Assembly: GCF_013041605.1 (NCBI RefSeq)
Contig: NZ_JABEQC010000002.1
Span: 248,001 to 312,000 of the forward strand
Source of the DNA: Vibrio plantisponsor
GTDB taxonomy: Bacteria > Pseudomonadota > Gammaproteobacteria > Enterobacterales > Vibrionaceae
DNA length: 64,000 nucleotides
Direction: 5' to 3'
Below are positions 18,097 through 28,106 of this stretch, in pieces (the stretch's first letter is position 1; every line of letters starts with the position of its first letter). Made by a program: the position numbers and the translations under genes. The notes under the pieces were generated by a model. The model worked only from the letters and a program-made list of their open reading frames with translations, was not told the origin of the DNA and searched no databases.

Positions 18097-19371
18097 ATGA
18101 GTACGTTTATGAGCCTAGTCGGTATGTTGGTTTTACTTGCAATCGCAGTACTACTTTCAAACAACCGCAAAGCTATTAACTTAAGAACCGTGGGTGGCGC
18201 ATTCGCTATCCAATTTGCACTAGGTGCATTTGTACTTTATGTCCCATGGGGCCGCGATCTACTTGCTGGTTTCTCAAACGGGGTATCTAACGTTATTAAC
18301 TACGGTAATGACGGTACTTCTTTCCTATTCGGTGGTCTTGTTTCTGACAAGATGTTCGAAGTATTCGGTGGCGGCGGTTTCATCTTCGCTTTCCGTGTTC
18401 TTCCAACACTGATTTTCTTCTCTGCACTAATCTCGGTTCTTTACTACCTAGGCATCATGCAATGGGTAATTAAGATTCTAGGTGGTGGTCTGCAGAAAGC
18501 TCTAGGCACATCTCGCGCAGAATCTATGTCTGCAGCAGCTAACATTTTCGTTGGTCAAACTGAGGCTCCACTTGTTGTTCGCCCATTTGTTCCAAAAATG
18601 ACTCAATCTGAGCTGTTCGCAGTAATGTGTGGTGGTTTGGCTTCTGTTGCCGGTGGTGTACTTGCGGGTTACGCATCAATGGGTGTTCCACTAGAGTACC
18701 TAGTTGCAGCGTCATTCATGGCGGCACCAGGTGGTCTACTGTTCGCTAAGATCCTTTTCCCTGAAGTTGATCAACCACAAGAGAACATTGAAGATGCTCT
18801 TGAAGGTGGCGACGACAAACCAGCTAACGTTATCGACGCAGCAGCGGGCGGTGCAGCAGCAGGTCTACAACTTGCTTTGAACGTTGGTGCAATGCTAATC
18901 GCATTCATCGGTCTGATCGCACTTATTAACGGTATTCTAGGCGGTCTAGGTGGTTGGTTCGGTATGCCTGAACTAACTCTAGAACTTCTTCTAGGTTGGA
19001 TCTTCGCTCCTCTAGCATTCGTAATCGGTGTGCCATGGGAAGAAGCAACTATTGCAGGTTCATTCATCGGTCAGAAGACTGTTGTAAACGAATTCGTTGC
19101 TTACCTAAACTTCGTACCATACGTGGGTGAAAACGCTCAAGTAGTTGCGGCAACTGGTCAATTGATGTCTGAGAAGACTCAAGCAATCATCTCATTCGCT
19201 CTATGTGGCTTCGCGAACCTATCTTCTATCGCGATTCTACTAGGTGGTCTAGGTGGTCTAGCTCCGACTCGTCGTCACGATATCGCTCGTATGGGTATCA
19301 AAGCAGTGATTGCTGGTACCCTATCTAACTTGATGGCTGCAACAATTGCTGGCTTCTTTATCTCTTTCTAA
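18097..19371 (+). CDS. nupC: Concentrative nucleoside transporter (NupC/CNT)
   Basis: Na+-coupled inner-membrane nucleoside importer. 424 aa, almost colinear with the crystallised V. cholerae vcCNT. Substrate-binding motifs GQTEAP, GVPWEEA and FANLSSIAI carry the residues that contact the ribose and base, and the re-entrant glycine-rich segments ([31 protein letters not shown]) are intact. Good ribosome binding site (AAGGAAG). Followed by a strong terminator, so it is a separate unit from deoCABD downstream though the functions are linked. Confidence 0.96.
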   Translation: MSTFMSLVGMLVLLAIAVLLSNNRKAINLRTVGGAFAIQFALGAFVLYVPWGRDLLAGFSNGVSNVINYGNDGTSFLFGGLVSDKMFEVFGGGGFIFAFRVLPTLIFFSALISVLYYLGIMQWVIKILGGGLQKALGTSRAESMSAAANIFVGQTEAPLVVRPFVPKMTQSELFAVMCGGLASVAGGVLAGYASMGVPLEYLVAASFMAAPGGLLFAKILFPEVDQPQENIEDALEGGDDKPANVIDAAAGGAAAGLQLALNVGAMLIAFIGLIALINGILGGLGGWFGMPELTLELLLGWIFAPLAFVIGVPWEEATIAGSFIGQKTVVNEFVAYLNFVPYVGENAQVVAATGQLMSEKTQAIISFALCGFANLSSIAILLGGLGGLAPTRRHDIARMGIKAVIAGTLSNLMAATIAGFFISF

Positions 19372-19409
19372 TTTGATTTAGAGAACGATATATAGACGCC
19401 GTTTAATCT

Positions 19410-19446
19410 CACCCCGTAGCAAGAATATTGCTGCGGGGTGTTTTTG
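19410..19446 (+). terminator. Terminator of nupC
   Basis: Stem CACCCCG (19410-19416) with CGGGGTG (19434-19440), extended by TAGCAA/TTGCT, followed by TTTTTG. Confidence 0.92.
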
Positions 19447-19595
19447 CTTTTCAGGGCATGACAAAAAGTGATTTTTTGTAATGGATTGCATTGAAAAGCC
19501 TTGTGTCTCAAGGATGTCAGAAATTGACCATTTTTGAGATACAAACCGTTTGCTCTTCGAATGGGACTACAGTTTTGTGATAAATATCTATACTG

Positions 19596-19677
19596 TATTC
19601 ACTTGCCGAAGGTAGTAAGCGAATATCAAAACGACGTAGTGAAGCCAATTGGATAGGCTGACCATTACGGCGTTTTT
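19596..19677 (+). promoter_or_regulatory. Double hairpin with U-tract upstream of deoC (attenuator or small RNA)
   Basis: First hairpin 19596-19625: TATTC/GAATA, CTT/AAG and CC/GG steps around a GAA loop. Second hairpin 19628-19677: AAAACG/CGTTTT, CGTA/TACG and AGCC/GGCT steps, ending in CGTTTTT like an intrinsic terminator. A TATACT sits at 19589-19594. It could be a riboswitch-like attenuating leader of the deo operon or a free RNA of about 80 nt. Downstream, before deoC, further stems occur: CACCGCA (19746-19752) with TGCGGTG (19791-19797), ACCC/GGGT inside it, and GGTGAG/CTCACC (19813-19832). Confidence 0.5.
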
Positions 19678-19934
19678 GAAAGGCAGCTAATGTCTAAAAC
19701 AGATCATGTTTAAAACTGACACTGCCTGAAACTGAAACTGTAAGACACCGCAATCACAGATTGTTGTGCCATAGACCCAAATGGGTACTGTGCGGTGACA
19801 AGGATAGCAATTGGTGAGCGTAAACACTCACCGAGTCTTCAAGGAACCAAGTCCGTTCATTTGTGGCTATCAAAATAGACGTATGACAGTCGCCTTGGTA
19901 GTGAACTAATTGAATATATTGATCGGAGTTAGAA

Positions 19935-20714
19935 ATGAGCGATTTAAAAGCAGCAGCACTACGTGCGCTTAAACTGATGGACTTAACAACACTGAATGAT
20001 GATGACACGGATGCGAAAGTAATCCAGCTTTGTCACGATGCAAAAAGCCCAGTAGGCAATACTGCTGCAATCTGTATTTACCCTCGCTTTATTCCTATTG
20101 CTAAGAAGACCCTTCGTGAGCAAGGCACCCCAGAAGTTCGCATTGCAACAGTAACTAACTTCCCACACGGTAATGACGATGTGGAAATTGCAGTGGCTGA
20201 AACGAAAGCAGCAGTAGCATACGGCGCTGACGAAGTAGACGTCGTTTTCCCTTACCGTGCTCTAATCGCTGGTAACGAGAAAGTAGGTTTTGACCTAGTT
20301 AAGCAATGTAAAGAAGCGTGTGGTTCTGATGTTCTTCTTAAGGTGATCATCGAAACTGGTGAACTAAAAGAAGAAGCACTAATCAAAAAAGCTTCACAAA
20401 TCTCTATCGACGCGGGCGCGGATTTCATCAAAACCTCAACAGGTAAAGTGCCAGTAAATGCAACACCTGAATACGCACGTATGATGTTAGAAGTGATTCG
20501 TGACATGAACGTTGCTGAAACTGTAGGTTTTAAACCTGCAGGTGGTGTGCGTACAGCTGAAGATGCTCGTGATTACCTAGCGATGGCTGACGAAATCCTA
20601 GGTGACAAGTGGGTGGACAGCCGTCACTACCGTTTCGGTGCGTCAAGCCTGCTAACCAATCTACTAAATACATTAGAAGTAACAAACGAGAAAGCTGATC
20701 CAGCGGCTTACTAA
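19935..20714 (+). CDS. deoC: Deoxyribose-phosphate aldolase
   Basis: Class I aldolase splitting deoxyribose-5-phosphate into glyceraldehyde-3-phosphate and acetaldehyde, the last step of deoxynucleoside breakdown. 259 aa. Schiff-base lysine K166 in FIKTSTGKV, acid/base D102 in [11 protein letters not shown], and GFKPAGGVR are present. Start follows CGGAG. First gene of deoCABD. Confidence 0.98.
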   Translation: MSDLKAAALRALKLMDLTTLNDDDTDAKVIQLCHDAKSPVGNTAAICIYPRFIPIAKKTLREQGTPEVRIATVTNFPHGNDDVEIAVAETKAAVAYGADEVDVVFPYRALIAGNEKVGFDLVKQCKEACGSDVLLKVIIETGELKEEALIKKASQISIDAGADFIKTSTGKVPVNATPEYARMMLEVIRDMNVAETVGFKPAGGVRTAEDARDYLAMADEILGDKWVDSRHYRFGASSLLTNLLNTLEVTNEKADPAAY

Positions 20715-20728
20715 TCGTTCTGTTTTAC

Positions 20729-20753
20729 AAGATGGCGCACAGCGCCATCTTCA
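20729..20753 (+). terminator. Hairpin between deoC and deoA
   Basis: Perfect 10-bp stem AAGATGGCGC (20729-20738) with GCGCCATCTT (20742-20751), 3-nt loop, weak T-tract (CATTTCT). Probably a partial terminator or mRNA stabiliser inside the operon. Confidence 0.6.
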
Positions 20754-20814
20754 TTTCTAAATAGCAAAAAACCATAGCTACCCATCCAATTGGTTCGGGG
20801 CTAGGGAGGCACTA

Positions 20815-22143
20815 ATGTATTTACCTCAAGAAATTATTCGCAGAAAACGTGACGGTGAAATCCTGACCACAGAAGAGATCAACTTCTTCATCCAAGGTGT
20901 GGCTAAAAACACGGTTTCTGAAGGACAAATTGCAGCATTCGCAATGGCTGTATTCTTCCGAGAAATGACAATGCCAGAGCGTATCGCACTGACGTGTGCA
21001 ATGCGTGATTCAGGCATGGTTATCGATTGGAGCCATATGAACTTTGATGGCCCGATTGTTGATAAACACTCGACAGGTGGTGTGGGTGACGTAACTTCAC
21101 TGATGCTAGGCGCTATGGTTGCGGCTTGCGGTGGTTATGTTCCTATGATCTCTGGTCGTGGATTAGGCCACACTGGCGGTACTCTTGATAAATTAGAGTC
21201 TATCCCTGGCTATAACATCACTCCAACGAATGACGTGTTTGGTCAAGTGACTAAGCAAGCAGGTGTGGCGATCATCGGTCAGACTGGTGATTTAGCGCCA
21301 GCAGATAAACGCGTGTACGCAACACGTGATATCACAGCAACCGTTGATAATATCTCGCTGATCACTGCTTCTATTCTTTCGAAGAAATTAGCCGCAGGTC
21401 TTGAATCATTAGTGATGGACGTGAAAGTAGGCTCTGGCGCATTTATGCCAACTTATGAAGCGTCAGAAGAACTAGCAAAATCTATCGTTGCGGTTGCGAA
21501 TGGTGCTGGTACCAAAACAACAGCAATTTTAACGGATATGAACCAAGTATTGGCTTCTTCTGCGGGTAACGCTGTTGAAGTCCGTGAAGCGGTTCGTTTC
21601 CTAACGGGCGAATACCGTAACCCTCGTCTACTTGAAGTGACTATGGCTTCTTGTGCTGAAATGTTGGTGCTAGGAAAACTTGCCAAAGACAGTGTTGAAG
21701 CTCGTCAAAAACTGCAAGCAGTATTAGACAACGGCCAAGCAGCAGAGCGCTTTGGTAAGATGGTAGCAGGACTTGGTGGCCCAGCAGACTTCGTTGAAAA
21801 CTACGAAAACTACTTAGATAAAGCTCAAATCATCAAACCTGTTTATGCAGCTCAGTCGGGTGTGGTATCGGCTATGGATACTCGTGCGATTGGTATGGCT
21901 GTGGTTGGTATGGGCGGTGGTCGTCGTGTAGCAACAGATACTATCGATTACGCAGTAGGCTTTGATAACTTCATTCGCCTTGGTGAAGTTGCAGATAGCA
22001 ACAAGCCGTTAGCGTTCATCCACGCTCGTAGTGAAGAGCAGTGGCAAGAAGCGGCAAACGCCCTACAAAATGCGATTAAAGTCGGTGGTAAATACGTCCC
22101 AACTCCTGATGTTTACCGTCAGATCCGTGCAGAAGATGTGTAG
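20815..22143 (+). CDS. deoA: Thymidine phosphorylase
   Basis: Phosphorolysis of thymidine and deoxyuridine to base plus deoxyribose-1-phosphate. 442 aa. Family signature [14 protein letters not shown] and the phosphate/nucleoside-binding [20 protein letters not shown] are intact. Very strong ribosome binding site (AGGGAGG). Part of deoCABD. Confidence 0.98.
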   Translation: MYLPQEIIRRKRDGEILTTEEINFFIQGVAKNTVSEGQIAAFAMAVFFREMTMPERIALTCAMRDSGMVIDWSHMNFDGPIVDKHSTGGVGDVTSLMLGAMVAACGGYVPMISGRGLGHTGGTLDKLESIPGYNITPTNDVFGQVTKQAGVAIIGQTGDLAPADKRVYATRDITATVDNISLITASILSKKLAAGLESLVMDVKVGSGAFMPTYEASEELAKSIVAVANGAGTKTTAILTDMNQVLASSAGNAVEVREAVRFLTGEYRNPRLLEVTMASCAEMLVLGKLAKDSVEARQKLQAVLDNGQAAERFGKMVAGLGGPADFVENYENYLDKAQIIKPVYAAQSGVVSAMDTRAIGMAVVGMGGGRRVATDTIDYAVGFDNFIRLGEVADSNKPLAFIHARSEEQWQEAANALQNAIKVGGKYVPTPDVYRQIRAEDV

Positions 22144-22175
22144 TTCGTTCAGGAAAGATTGGTGAGGAAAGAGTT

Positions 22176-23396
22176 ATGAAAAGAGCATTTATTTTAGTTT
22201 TAGATTCATTCGGTATCGGCGAAACGGCCGATGCTAAAGATTTTGGTGACGTTGGTGCAGATACACTTGGTCACATTGCTGAACAATGTGCACAAGGTTT
22301 AGCGGACAACACTGATCGTAAAGGTCCACTAACATTGCCAAACCTGTCTAAGCTTGGTCTTGCAATGGCGCACAAAGAGTCTACTGGTCGTTTTGCTCCG
22401 GGATTGGATGATAAAGCAGATATCATTGGTGCTTATGGTCATGCGGCTGAGCTGTCTTCTGGTAAAGATACTCCGTCTGGTCACTGGGAAATTGCTGGTG
22501 TTCCTGTTCTGTTTGAATGGGGCTATTTCACTGACAAACAAAACAGTTTTCCTAAAGAACTGACTGATCGCATTCTTGCTCGCGCAGGTCTGGATGATTT
22601 CTTAGGTAACTGTCACGCTTCTGGTACGCAGGTTCTGGATGATCTAGGTGAAGAACATATGAAGACTGGCAAGCCTATCTTCTATACTTCTGCTGACTCA
22701 GTATTCCAAATCGCATGTCACGAAGAGACTTTTGGTCTAGATCGCTTACTTGAGCTTTGCCAAATTGCCCGTGAAGAACTGGCGGATTACAACATTGGTC
22801 GTGTTATTGCGCGTCCATTCGTTGGTGCTGGTAAAGGCCAATTTGAGCGTACGGGTAACCGCCGCGACCTTTCTGTTGAGCCACCTTCAGCAACAGTGCT
22901 ACAAAAGCTGGTTGAAGAGAAGCAGGGTAATGTAGTGTCTATCGGTAAGATCGCAGATATCTACGCAAACTGCGGTATCACTAAGAAAGTGAAAGCAACG
23001 GGTATTCCTGCGCTGTTTGAAGCAACACTAGAGCAGATTCAACAAGCGGGTGATGACACTATCGTCTTCACTAACTTTGTTGATTTTGACTCAGCTTACG
23101 GTCACCGTCGTGATGTAGCAGGTTATGCCGCAGCACTCGAATATTTCGATAAGCGTCTGCCTGAAGTTCTAGAATTAATGCAAGAAGATGATGTACTGAT
23201 CTTGACGGCTGACCATGGTTGTGACCCAACATGGCAAGGTACTGACCATACTCGTGAACACATCCCAGTGATTGTTTACGGTAAGAAAGTGGCTCCGGGT
23301 TCATTAGGCCGTCGCGAAACATTCGCTGATATCGGTCAAAGCCTAGCAAGCTACTTTGGTATTTCACCAATGGATTACGGTAAGAACTTTTTGTAA
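22176..23396 (+). CDS. deoB: Phosphopentomutase
   Basis: Mn-dependent mutase converting (deoxy)ribose-1-phosphate to the 5-phosphate, feeding DeoC. 406 aa of the alkaline phosphatase superfamily. Metal and nucleophile motifs: [21 protein letters not shown] (with the phosphorylated Thr), DHGCDPTW and [10 protein letters not shown]. 32 bp after deoA. Confidence 0.98.
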   Translation: MKRAFILVLDSFGIGETADAKDFGDVGADTLGHIAEQCAQGLADNTDRKGPLTLPNLSKLGLAMAHKESTGRFAPGLDDKADIIGAYGHAAELSSGKDTPSGHWEIAGVPVLFEWGYFTDKQNSFPKELTDRILARAGLDDFLGNCHASGTQVLDDLGEEHMKTGKPIFYTSADSVFQIACHEETFGLDRLLELCQIAREELADYNIGRVIARPFVGAGKGQFERTGNRRDLSVEPPSATVLQKLVEEKQGNVVSIGKIADIYANCGITKKVKATGIPALFEATLEQIQQAGDDTIVFTNFVDFDSAYGHRRDVAGYAAALEYFDKRLPEVLELMQEDDVLILTADHGCDPTWQGTDHTREHIPVIVYGKKVAPGSLGRRETFADIGQSLASYFGISPMDYGKNFL

Positions 23397-23464
23397 TTTC
23401 TTAGGGGCTTAGTCTCTGTCTTAGTGAATAGGATAGCATTGAGCCCCAATTATCAGTTTGGTAA

Positions 23465-23481
23465 AGGTGCACTTCGAGCAC
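23465..23481 (+). repeat. Hairpin between deoB and deoD
   Basis: GGTGC (23465-23469) pairs with GCACC (23477-23481) in the 108-bp deoB-deoD spacer. No T-tract, so a processing or stabilising structure is more likely than a terminator. Confidence 0.45.
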
Positions 23482-23504
23482 CTAACATCATAAGGAACAA
23501 GATA

Positions 23505-24230
23505 ATGGCTACTCCTCATATTAATGCTGAAATGGGTGCATTCGCAGACGTTGTACTGATGCCGGGTGATCCACTACGTGCGAAATACATCGCTGAAACT
23601 TTCCTAGAAGACGTGGTTCAAGTGTGTGACGTACGTAATATGTACGGTTTCACAGGTACTTACAAAGGCCGTAAGATCTCTGTTATGGGCCACGGTATGG
23701 GTATCCCATCATGTTCTATTTACGTAACTGAGCTAATCAAAGATTACGGTGTGAAGAAAGTGATTCGCGTGGGCAGCTGTGGTGCTGTTAACGAAGATAT
23801 CAAAGTACGTGATGTCGTTATCGGCATGGGCGCATGTACGGATTCTAAAGTGAACCGTATTCGCTTCAAAGACCATGACTTTGCTGCAATCGCAGACTAC
23901 AAAATGGTAAAAGCGGCAGAAGAAGCTGCAAAAGCACGCGGTATCGACGTTAAAGTGGGTAACCTTTTCTCTGCTGAACTGTTTTACACGCCAGATCCAT
24001 CTATGTTCGACGTAATGGACAAATACGGTATCGTTGGTGTTGAAATGGAAGCGGCGGGTATCTACGGTGTTGCAGCTGAATACGGTGCAAAAGCGCTGAC
24101 TATCTGTACTGTATCTGACCACATCAAAACAGGCGAAGCGACCACGTCTGAAGAGCGTCAAACCACGTTCAACGACATGATGCTTATCGCATTAGATTCA
24201 GTATTGATTGGTGATCAAGAAGGTTACTAA
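23505..24230 (+). CDS. deoD: Purine nucleoside phosphorylase
   Basis: Phosphorolysis of purine (deoxy)nucleosides. 241 aa, bacterial hexameric PNP type: [43 protein letters not shown] and VEMEAAG motifs. The ATG at 23505 after AAGGAAC is chosen over the frame extension back to 23424 because it matches the family N-terminus. Last gene of deoCABD, followed by a terminator. Confidence 0.97.
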   Translation: MATPHINAEMGAFADVVLMPGDPLRAKYIAETFLEDVVQVCDVRNMYGFTGTYKGRKISVMGHGMGIPSCSIYVTELIKDYGVKKVIRVGSCGAVNEDIKVRDVVIGMGACTDSKVNRIRFKDHDFAAIADYKMVKAAEEAAKARGIDVKVGNLFSAELFYTPDPSMFDVMDKYGIVGVEMEAAGIYGVAAEYGAKALTICTVSDHIKTGEATTSEERQTTFNDMMLIALDSVLIGDQEGY

Positions 24231-24268
24231 GCTTTCTTATTTATGCGCTTATTTATTCTGAATAAAAG

Positions 24269-24297
24269 AAAAAACCTCAGCTTTGGCTGAGGTTTTT
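24269..24297. terminator. Terminator of the deo operon
   Basis: AACCTCAGC (24273-24281) pairs with GCTGAGGTT (24286-24294), flanked by A and T tracts; convergent ytjB ends 44 bp further on. Confidence 0.92.
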
Positions 24298-24337
24298 GTT
24301 TATATGATGCGTTTTAGCTAACGTTCTCAACTAAACG

Positions 24338-24943
24338 CTATTCCGCGTTCTGTAGCAGCAGGTTTTCACCTTTCGACTTCGGCTTACGTTTCAGTAGCAG
24401 AGTGAACAACACGCCACTGATAAAGCTCATGATAACCATTAGGTACATGTAACGATCACTTTTACGATAGTGATGATCGGAAATTGCTGTCACCTTACCG
24501 GTCTCAAACGTAATGCGAACAAAACCGATCAGGTTGCCATCATGCATTACTGGCTCTACAAGTTGCTGGCGACCAATACTTGCCGTTTGCAAAGGTGTAT
24601 CCAACCCAAGCACTTCTCTTACGCTTAACGCTGAATCACTGGAGGCGAGTTTTACACCTTCAGAATCATAAATCGTTGCATCAAATACTAAGCGGTCTTG
24701 GGCAAGTTGATTGGTGAGATTAAGCAGACGCTCTTGATCCTGCTCTGCGATACTTCTGCCTGCGGTTAGCGAGGCTTGAGTAATCAATACCTTCGTGAGT
24801 GTTTCTAGCTGGTTTGCTTGAATACGTTCGTTACCTTTACTGATCACAACACTATTTTTAATTGTGATAACGAACATGCCAATCAACAGCAGTAAGGTTA
24901 GTAGGCGAATAACCATACGAAACGAGAACAAAGAACCGTCCAT
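24338..24943 (-). CDS. ytjB: YtjB/Smp-type membrane protein
   Basis: 201-aa inner-membrane protein with an N-terminal and a C-terminal hydrophobic helix flanking a periplasmic domain, resembling E. coli YtjB (formerly Smp), which also lies divergent to serB. Diagnostic segments: LDATIYD-like VFDATIYDSEGVKLASS, VREVLGLD and QLVEPVMHDGNLIGFVRIT. Molecular function is unknown to me. ATG at 24943 (MDGSLFSF) is chosen because it directly precedes the first membrane helix; the frame extends upstream past the serB start. Confidence 0.85.
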   Translation of the reverse strand: MDGSLFSFRMVIRLLTLLLLIGMFVITIKNSVVISKGNERIQANQLETLTKVLITQASLTAGRSIAEQDQERLLNLTNQLAQDRLVFDATIYDSEGVKLASSDSALSVREVLGLDTPLQTASIGRQQLVEPVMHDGNLIGFVRITFETGKVTAISDHHYRKSDRYMYLMVIMSFISGVLFTLLLKRKPKSKGENLLLQNAE

Positions 24944-25034
24944 AATCGAGTTAATCCAAAGAAAATCAGACTTTGCACATATTGAGACTTGCGTTTTTAA
25001 ATTGCAATAGGGTAACGTCTGCTTATACGAAGAC

Positions 25035-26018
25035 ATGGATGCCTTAACTATTATGCTAGCTATCAAAAAACATACGTCTCTTATCAATCGTCTGCCTGAA
25101 ACTCGTTTATCTCGTCAACTAGACAAAAGCAAAGCCAACTGGATTGTTTTTGGCCACTTTTTAACAGCGCAGCAGTTTGACGATATTGATTTCTTTACCG
25201 GTTATTTCAACGCCATTATAGATGCGTGGAAAGTCGGTCCTTATGAAGTCGCTTTGATGTCCGGTGAGCTGACGGGTGAACATGAGAAAATCTTACAGGG
25301 CTTAGGCCTAGATTACGCTCGCATCAATGAAGTACCTGATTTATCAAAACCGGGTTTGATTGTCATGGATATGGACTCAACAGCAATCAAGATTGAGTGT
25401 ATTGATGAAATCGCCAAGCTTGCAGGTGTTGGTGAAGAAGTTGCAGAAGTGACAGAGCGTGCGATGCAAGGTGAACTCGATTTTGAACAAAGCCTGCGTC
25501 AGCGTGTAGGAAAACTGAGTGGTGCCGATGAATCGATTTTAGAGTCTGTTCGTTCAACACTGCCTTTGATGGAAGAGCTGCAAGAGCTGGTTGAAACGCT
25601 ACAAGCATTTGGCTGGAAAACCGCGATTGCCTCTGGCGGTTTTACCTACTTCTCTGATCATTTGAAAGCGATGCTCAACTTAGATCATGCTCAATCAAAC
25701 ACCTTAGAAATTATTGATGGTAAGCTGACAGGTAAGGTGCTTGGCGATGTTGTGACGGCTCAAACTAAAGCGGATATCGTAGAAGAGCTCGCGACTCAGT
25801 TTGATATTGAAATGCACAATACTGTTGCTGTTGGTGACGGCGCAAATGACCTTGTGATGATGGAAGCTGCCGGTCTTGGCGTTGCTTTTCATGCCAAACC
25901 TAAAGTTGAAGCTAAAGCGCAAACTGCGGTGCGTTACGCTGGCCTTGGTGGTGTGCTGTGTATTCTGTCTGCCGGTCTTGTGAAGCATCAGAAAATTAGC
26001 TGGCAAAGTAAGCCGTAA
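25035..26018 (+). CDS. serB: Phosphoserine phosphatase
   Basis: HAD-family enzyme completing serine synthesis from 3-phosphoserine. 327 aa. Nucleophile and acid D112 and D114 in VMDMDSTAI, then IASGGFTYF, the conserved lysine segment, and GDGANDLVMM. The N-terminal ACT-like domain is present. Start at 25035 or the internal ATG at 25053; neither has a strong ribosome binding site. Confidence 0.97.
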   Translation: MDALTIMLAIKKHTSLINRLPETRLSRQLDKSKANWIVFGHFLTAQQFDDIDFFTGYFNAIIDAWKVGPYEVALMSGELTGEHEKILQGLGLDYARINEVPDLSKPGLIVMDMDSTAIKIECIDEIAKLAGVGEEVAEVTERAMQGELDFEQSLRQRVGKLSGADESILESVRSTLPLMEELQELVETLQAFGWKTAIASGGFTYFSDHLKAMLNLDHAQSNTLEIIDGKLTGKVLGDVVTAQTKADIVEELATQFDIEMHNTVAVGDGANDLVMMEAAGLGVAFHAKPKVEAKAQTAVRYAGLGGVLCILSAGLVKHQKISWQSKP

Positions 26019-26047
26019 GGTCTGTCTGAGTCTAATTTGAAATACAG

Positions 26048-26075
26048 AAAAGCGAGGTTGAAACCTCGCTTTTTT
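26048..26075. terminator. Terminator between serB and ubiV
   Basis: AAAAGCGAGGTT pairs with AACCTCGCTTTT around a small loop, with more T after it. Serves both convergent genes. Confidence 0.92.
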
Positions 26076-26087
26076 AATGTCACTCAA

Positions 26088-26966
26088 CTAGATGTTTTTT
26101 ACTTCCAGCCCCGCCAGTTGATGCCAGTAACCATTACATTGCTGACTCTCTAACTTGATTGGATGACCACCGTGTTCGTTTTGTTTGAAATTGTTTAAGT
26201 GCTGGAAGGTTTCGACACCCAGAGGACTTAAACGAACCACATCCACTAAACCTTCCATACTCGGTAAGTCGTTCATCAGGTTATAACAATAGCCAGACTG
26301 AGTTTGGATTCCGTTCAAGTTGAAAACGGATTGACCTTCCTGACTGCTGACTTGAATACCGGTTGGATACTTAATACAGCAGGTTTCGCATTCATCTTTA
26401 GCTTTGTTCTCTGCACGAGCGGTAAAACAGCGAGCTGAATAGGCGAGAGGGAGATAGCCGTGACTAAAGACTTCCACTTCAAATTGATTGCGAATACCGA
26501 TTTTTTCACACTGAAGCAAAACGTTGTTAAGCCAATCGCGAGATAGTTCAACAGGCATACACCAGCGAGTCATACCTTGCTTTAAGAAGATCTGTAATGC
26601 GTACGCGTTATAGGTATTTACGGCAGGCCCCACAATGAAAGGTATTCCTTTCTCATGAGCCATCTGAATAGCAGAAACGTCATTGGCTTCAATCGCGAAG
26701 TCTCCATTATCAATATACTTCTTTAGTACGTTGATTTCGCTTGGCGCTTCAAATAGTGCCATTGTCGAAAGAACCACTTGTTTACCAGCAGAAGAGAGTT
26801 CTTTAGCAATATCAAACCAGTGTTGTGGTTTCATCTCACGACGTTTGGAACAAACCGTTTCTCCCAGATAAATAATATCAGCGCTGCTCTCTTTAGCTTG
26901 TTGGTAAAAGTTTTCGACATCTTGTTTTGGCCAGAAATAAAGTAGCGGGCCTAGTGCGTATTTCAT
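26088..26966 (-). CDS. ubiV: UbiV, O2-independent ubiquinone hydroxylation (U32 peptidase family)
   Basis: Forms a heterodimer with UbiU that hydroxylates the ubiquinone ring without oxygen, using prephenate as oxygen donor. 292 aa. The four iron-sulfur cysteines fall exactly where E. coli UbiV has them: C39 (ETVCSKRR), C180 (SARCF), C193 and C197 (DECETCC). No genuine peptidase activity is expected. Downstream of ubiU with a 19-bp gap. Confidence 0.95.
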   Translation of the reverse strand: MKYALGPLLYFWPKQDVENFYQQAKESSADIIYLGETVCSKRREMKPQHWFDIAKELSSAGKQVVLSTMALFEAPSEINVLKKYIDNGDFAIEANDVSAIQMAHEKGIPFIVGPAVNTYNAYALQIFLKQGMTRWCMPVELSRDWLNNVLLQCEKIGIRNQFEVEVFSHGYLPLAYSARCFTARAENKAKDECETCCIKYPTGIQVSSQEGQSVFNLNGIQTQSGYCYNLMNDLPSMEGLVDVVRLSPLGVETFQHLNNFKQNEHGGHPIKLESQQCNGYWHQLAGLEVKNI

Positions 26967-26985
26967 AATTTCCCCTTACTACTGA

Positions 26986-27999
26986 TTACTGCCATTTTCG
27001 GTGATATGCACCGAGCGTGGTTTGCGTGCCTTCAGATACGTTTGCAAGTGTGGCATCCCAAGCACTTTCTACGTGATAGCTTTGAGGATTAGCAAGGTAG
27101 CGATCAATCGCTGCGCGCCAAGTGCGCGTCACTTGTTCTACATAAGCAGGGCTACGTTGACGGCCTTCAATTTTTACCGAGGCAACATTCGCTGCAAAAA
27201 GCTCAGGTAACAGCGAAAGCGTATTCAGACTGGTTGGCTCCTCTAACGCGTGGTAGCGTTTTTCTTCACCATCAATGTTCGCCATAAAGCGACCCTTACA
27301 TAAGGTTGGGTAACCCGCATTTTCTCCCGTTGCGTACTTGTCGATAAGAATTTCATTCAGTCGTGACTCTAAGCCTGACTCAGTTTCTTGCCAGCGCACA
27401 TATTTAGCCGGAGAACACGCGCCTACCGTATTTGGCGATTCACCCGTCATGTAAGAGGAAAGATAACAGCGACCTTCCGACATAATGCATAAGCTACCAA
27501 ACGCGAACACTTCAAGGTCTACGCCTTCAGGAATGTTACGAGAAAGCTGTTTTACTTGATGGATAGAGAGTACGCGAGGCAATACCACTCGTTTCACGTT
27601 GAAATTGTTGTGGTAAAACTCAACGGCTTTGACGTTGGTTGCTGACGCTTGAACCGAAAGGTGTAGTTCCAAATCTGGGTATTTGTTCGCAGCGTAATCA
27701 AGAATCGCAACGTCAGCCACGATCAAGGCATCAATACCAAGATCCGCAGCCTGATCGACAGCGTTAGTCCATCGTTCAAAACCATCTGGATGAGCGAAAG
27801 TGTTTAATGCGACATGGATTTTCTTTCCATGATCGTGAGTATATTGAACAGCTTTGTTCAGTTTGTTGCCTGTGAAATTTAACCCTGCAAAGTGGCGGGC
27901 ATTGGTGTCGTCTTTGAAGCCGATGTACACGGCATCTGCACCACAATCAATGGCTGTTTTTAGAGCGGGTAAATTACCAGCTGGACAGAGAAGTTCCAT
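26986..27999 (-). CDS. ubiU: UbiU, O2-independent ubiquinone hydroxylation (U32 peptidase family)
   Basis: Partner of UbiV. 337 aa. N-terminal MELLCPAGNLPALKTAIDCGADAVYIG is the U32 barrel signature. Iron-sulfur cysteines C171, C178, C195 and C234 (GSLCIM, GRCYL, GACSP, TLCKGR) have the same spacing (7, 17, 39) as E. coli UbiU C169/176/193/232. First gene of ubiUV. No clear FNR box is seen in the 100 bp upstream. Confidence 0.95.
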   Translation of the reverse strand: MELLCPAGNLPALKTAIDCGADAVYIGFKDDTNARHFAGLNFTGNKLNKAVQYTHDHGKKIHVALNTFAHPDGFERWTNAVDQAADLGIDALIVADVAILDYAANKYPDLELHLSVQASATNVKAVEFYHNNFNVKRVVLPRVLSIHQVKQLSRNIPEGVDLEVFAFGSLCIMSEGRCYLSSYMTGESPNTVGACSPAKYVRWQETESGLESRLNEILIDKYATGENAGYPTLCKGRFMANIDGEEKRYHALEEPTSLNTLSLLPELFAANVASVKIEGRQRSPAYVEQVTRTWRAAIDRYLANPQSYHVESAWDATLANVSEGTQTTLGAYHRKWQ

Positions 28000-28106
28000 T
28001 GCTCGGTTACTTATTTTTATGAAAAAGTGACCATATTTTAAGAATAAACACTGGATATCAATTTGATGTAAGGCAGGTTTCAGTGAATAAGGAAAAATTT
28101 ACTCAC

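Noticed and set aside
19754..20008. 84-codon minus-strand ORF over the deoC start
   Set aside because: Antisense to the structured leader and the deoC N-terminus; no initiation signal and no recognisable protein.
23733..24161. 142-codon minus-strand ORF inside deoD
   Set aside because: Long but wholly antisense to an intact, highly conserved gene; Phe/Cys/His-rich composition typical of a shadow frame.
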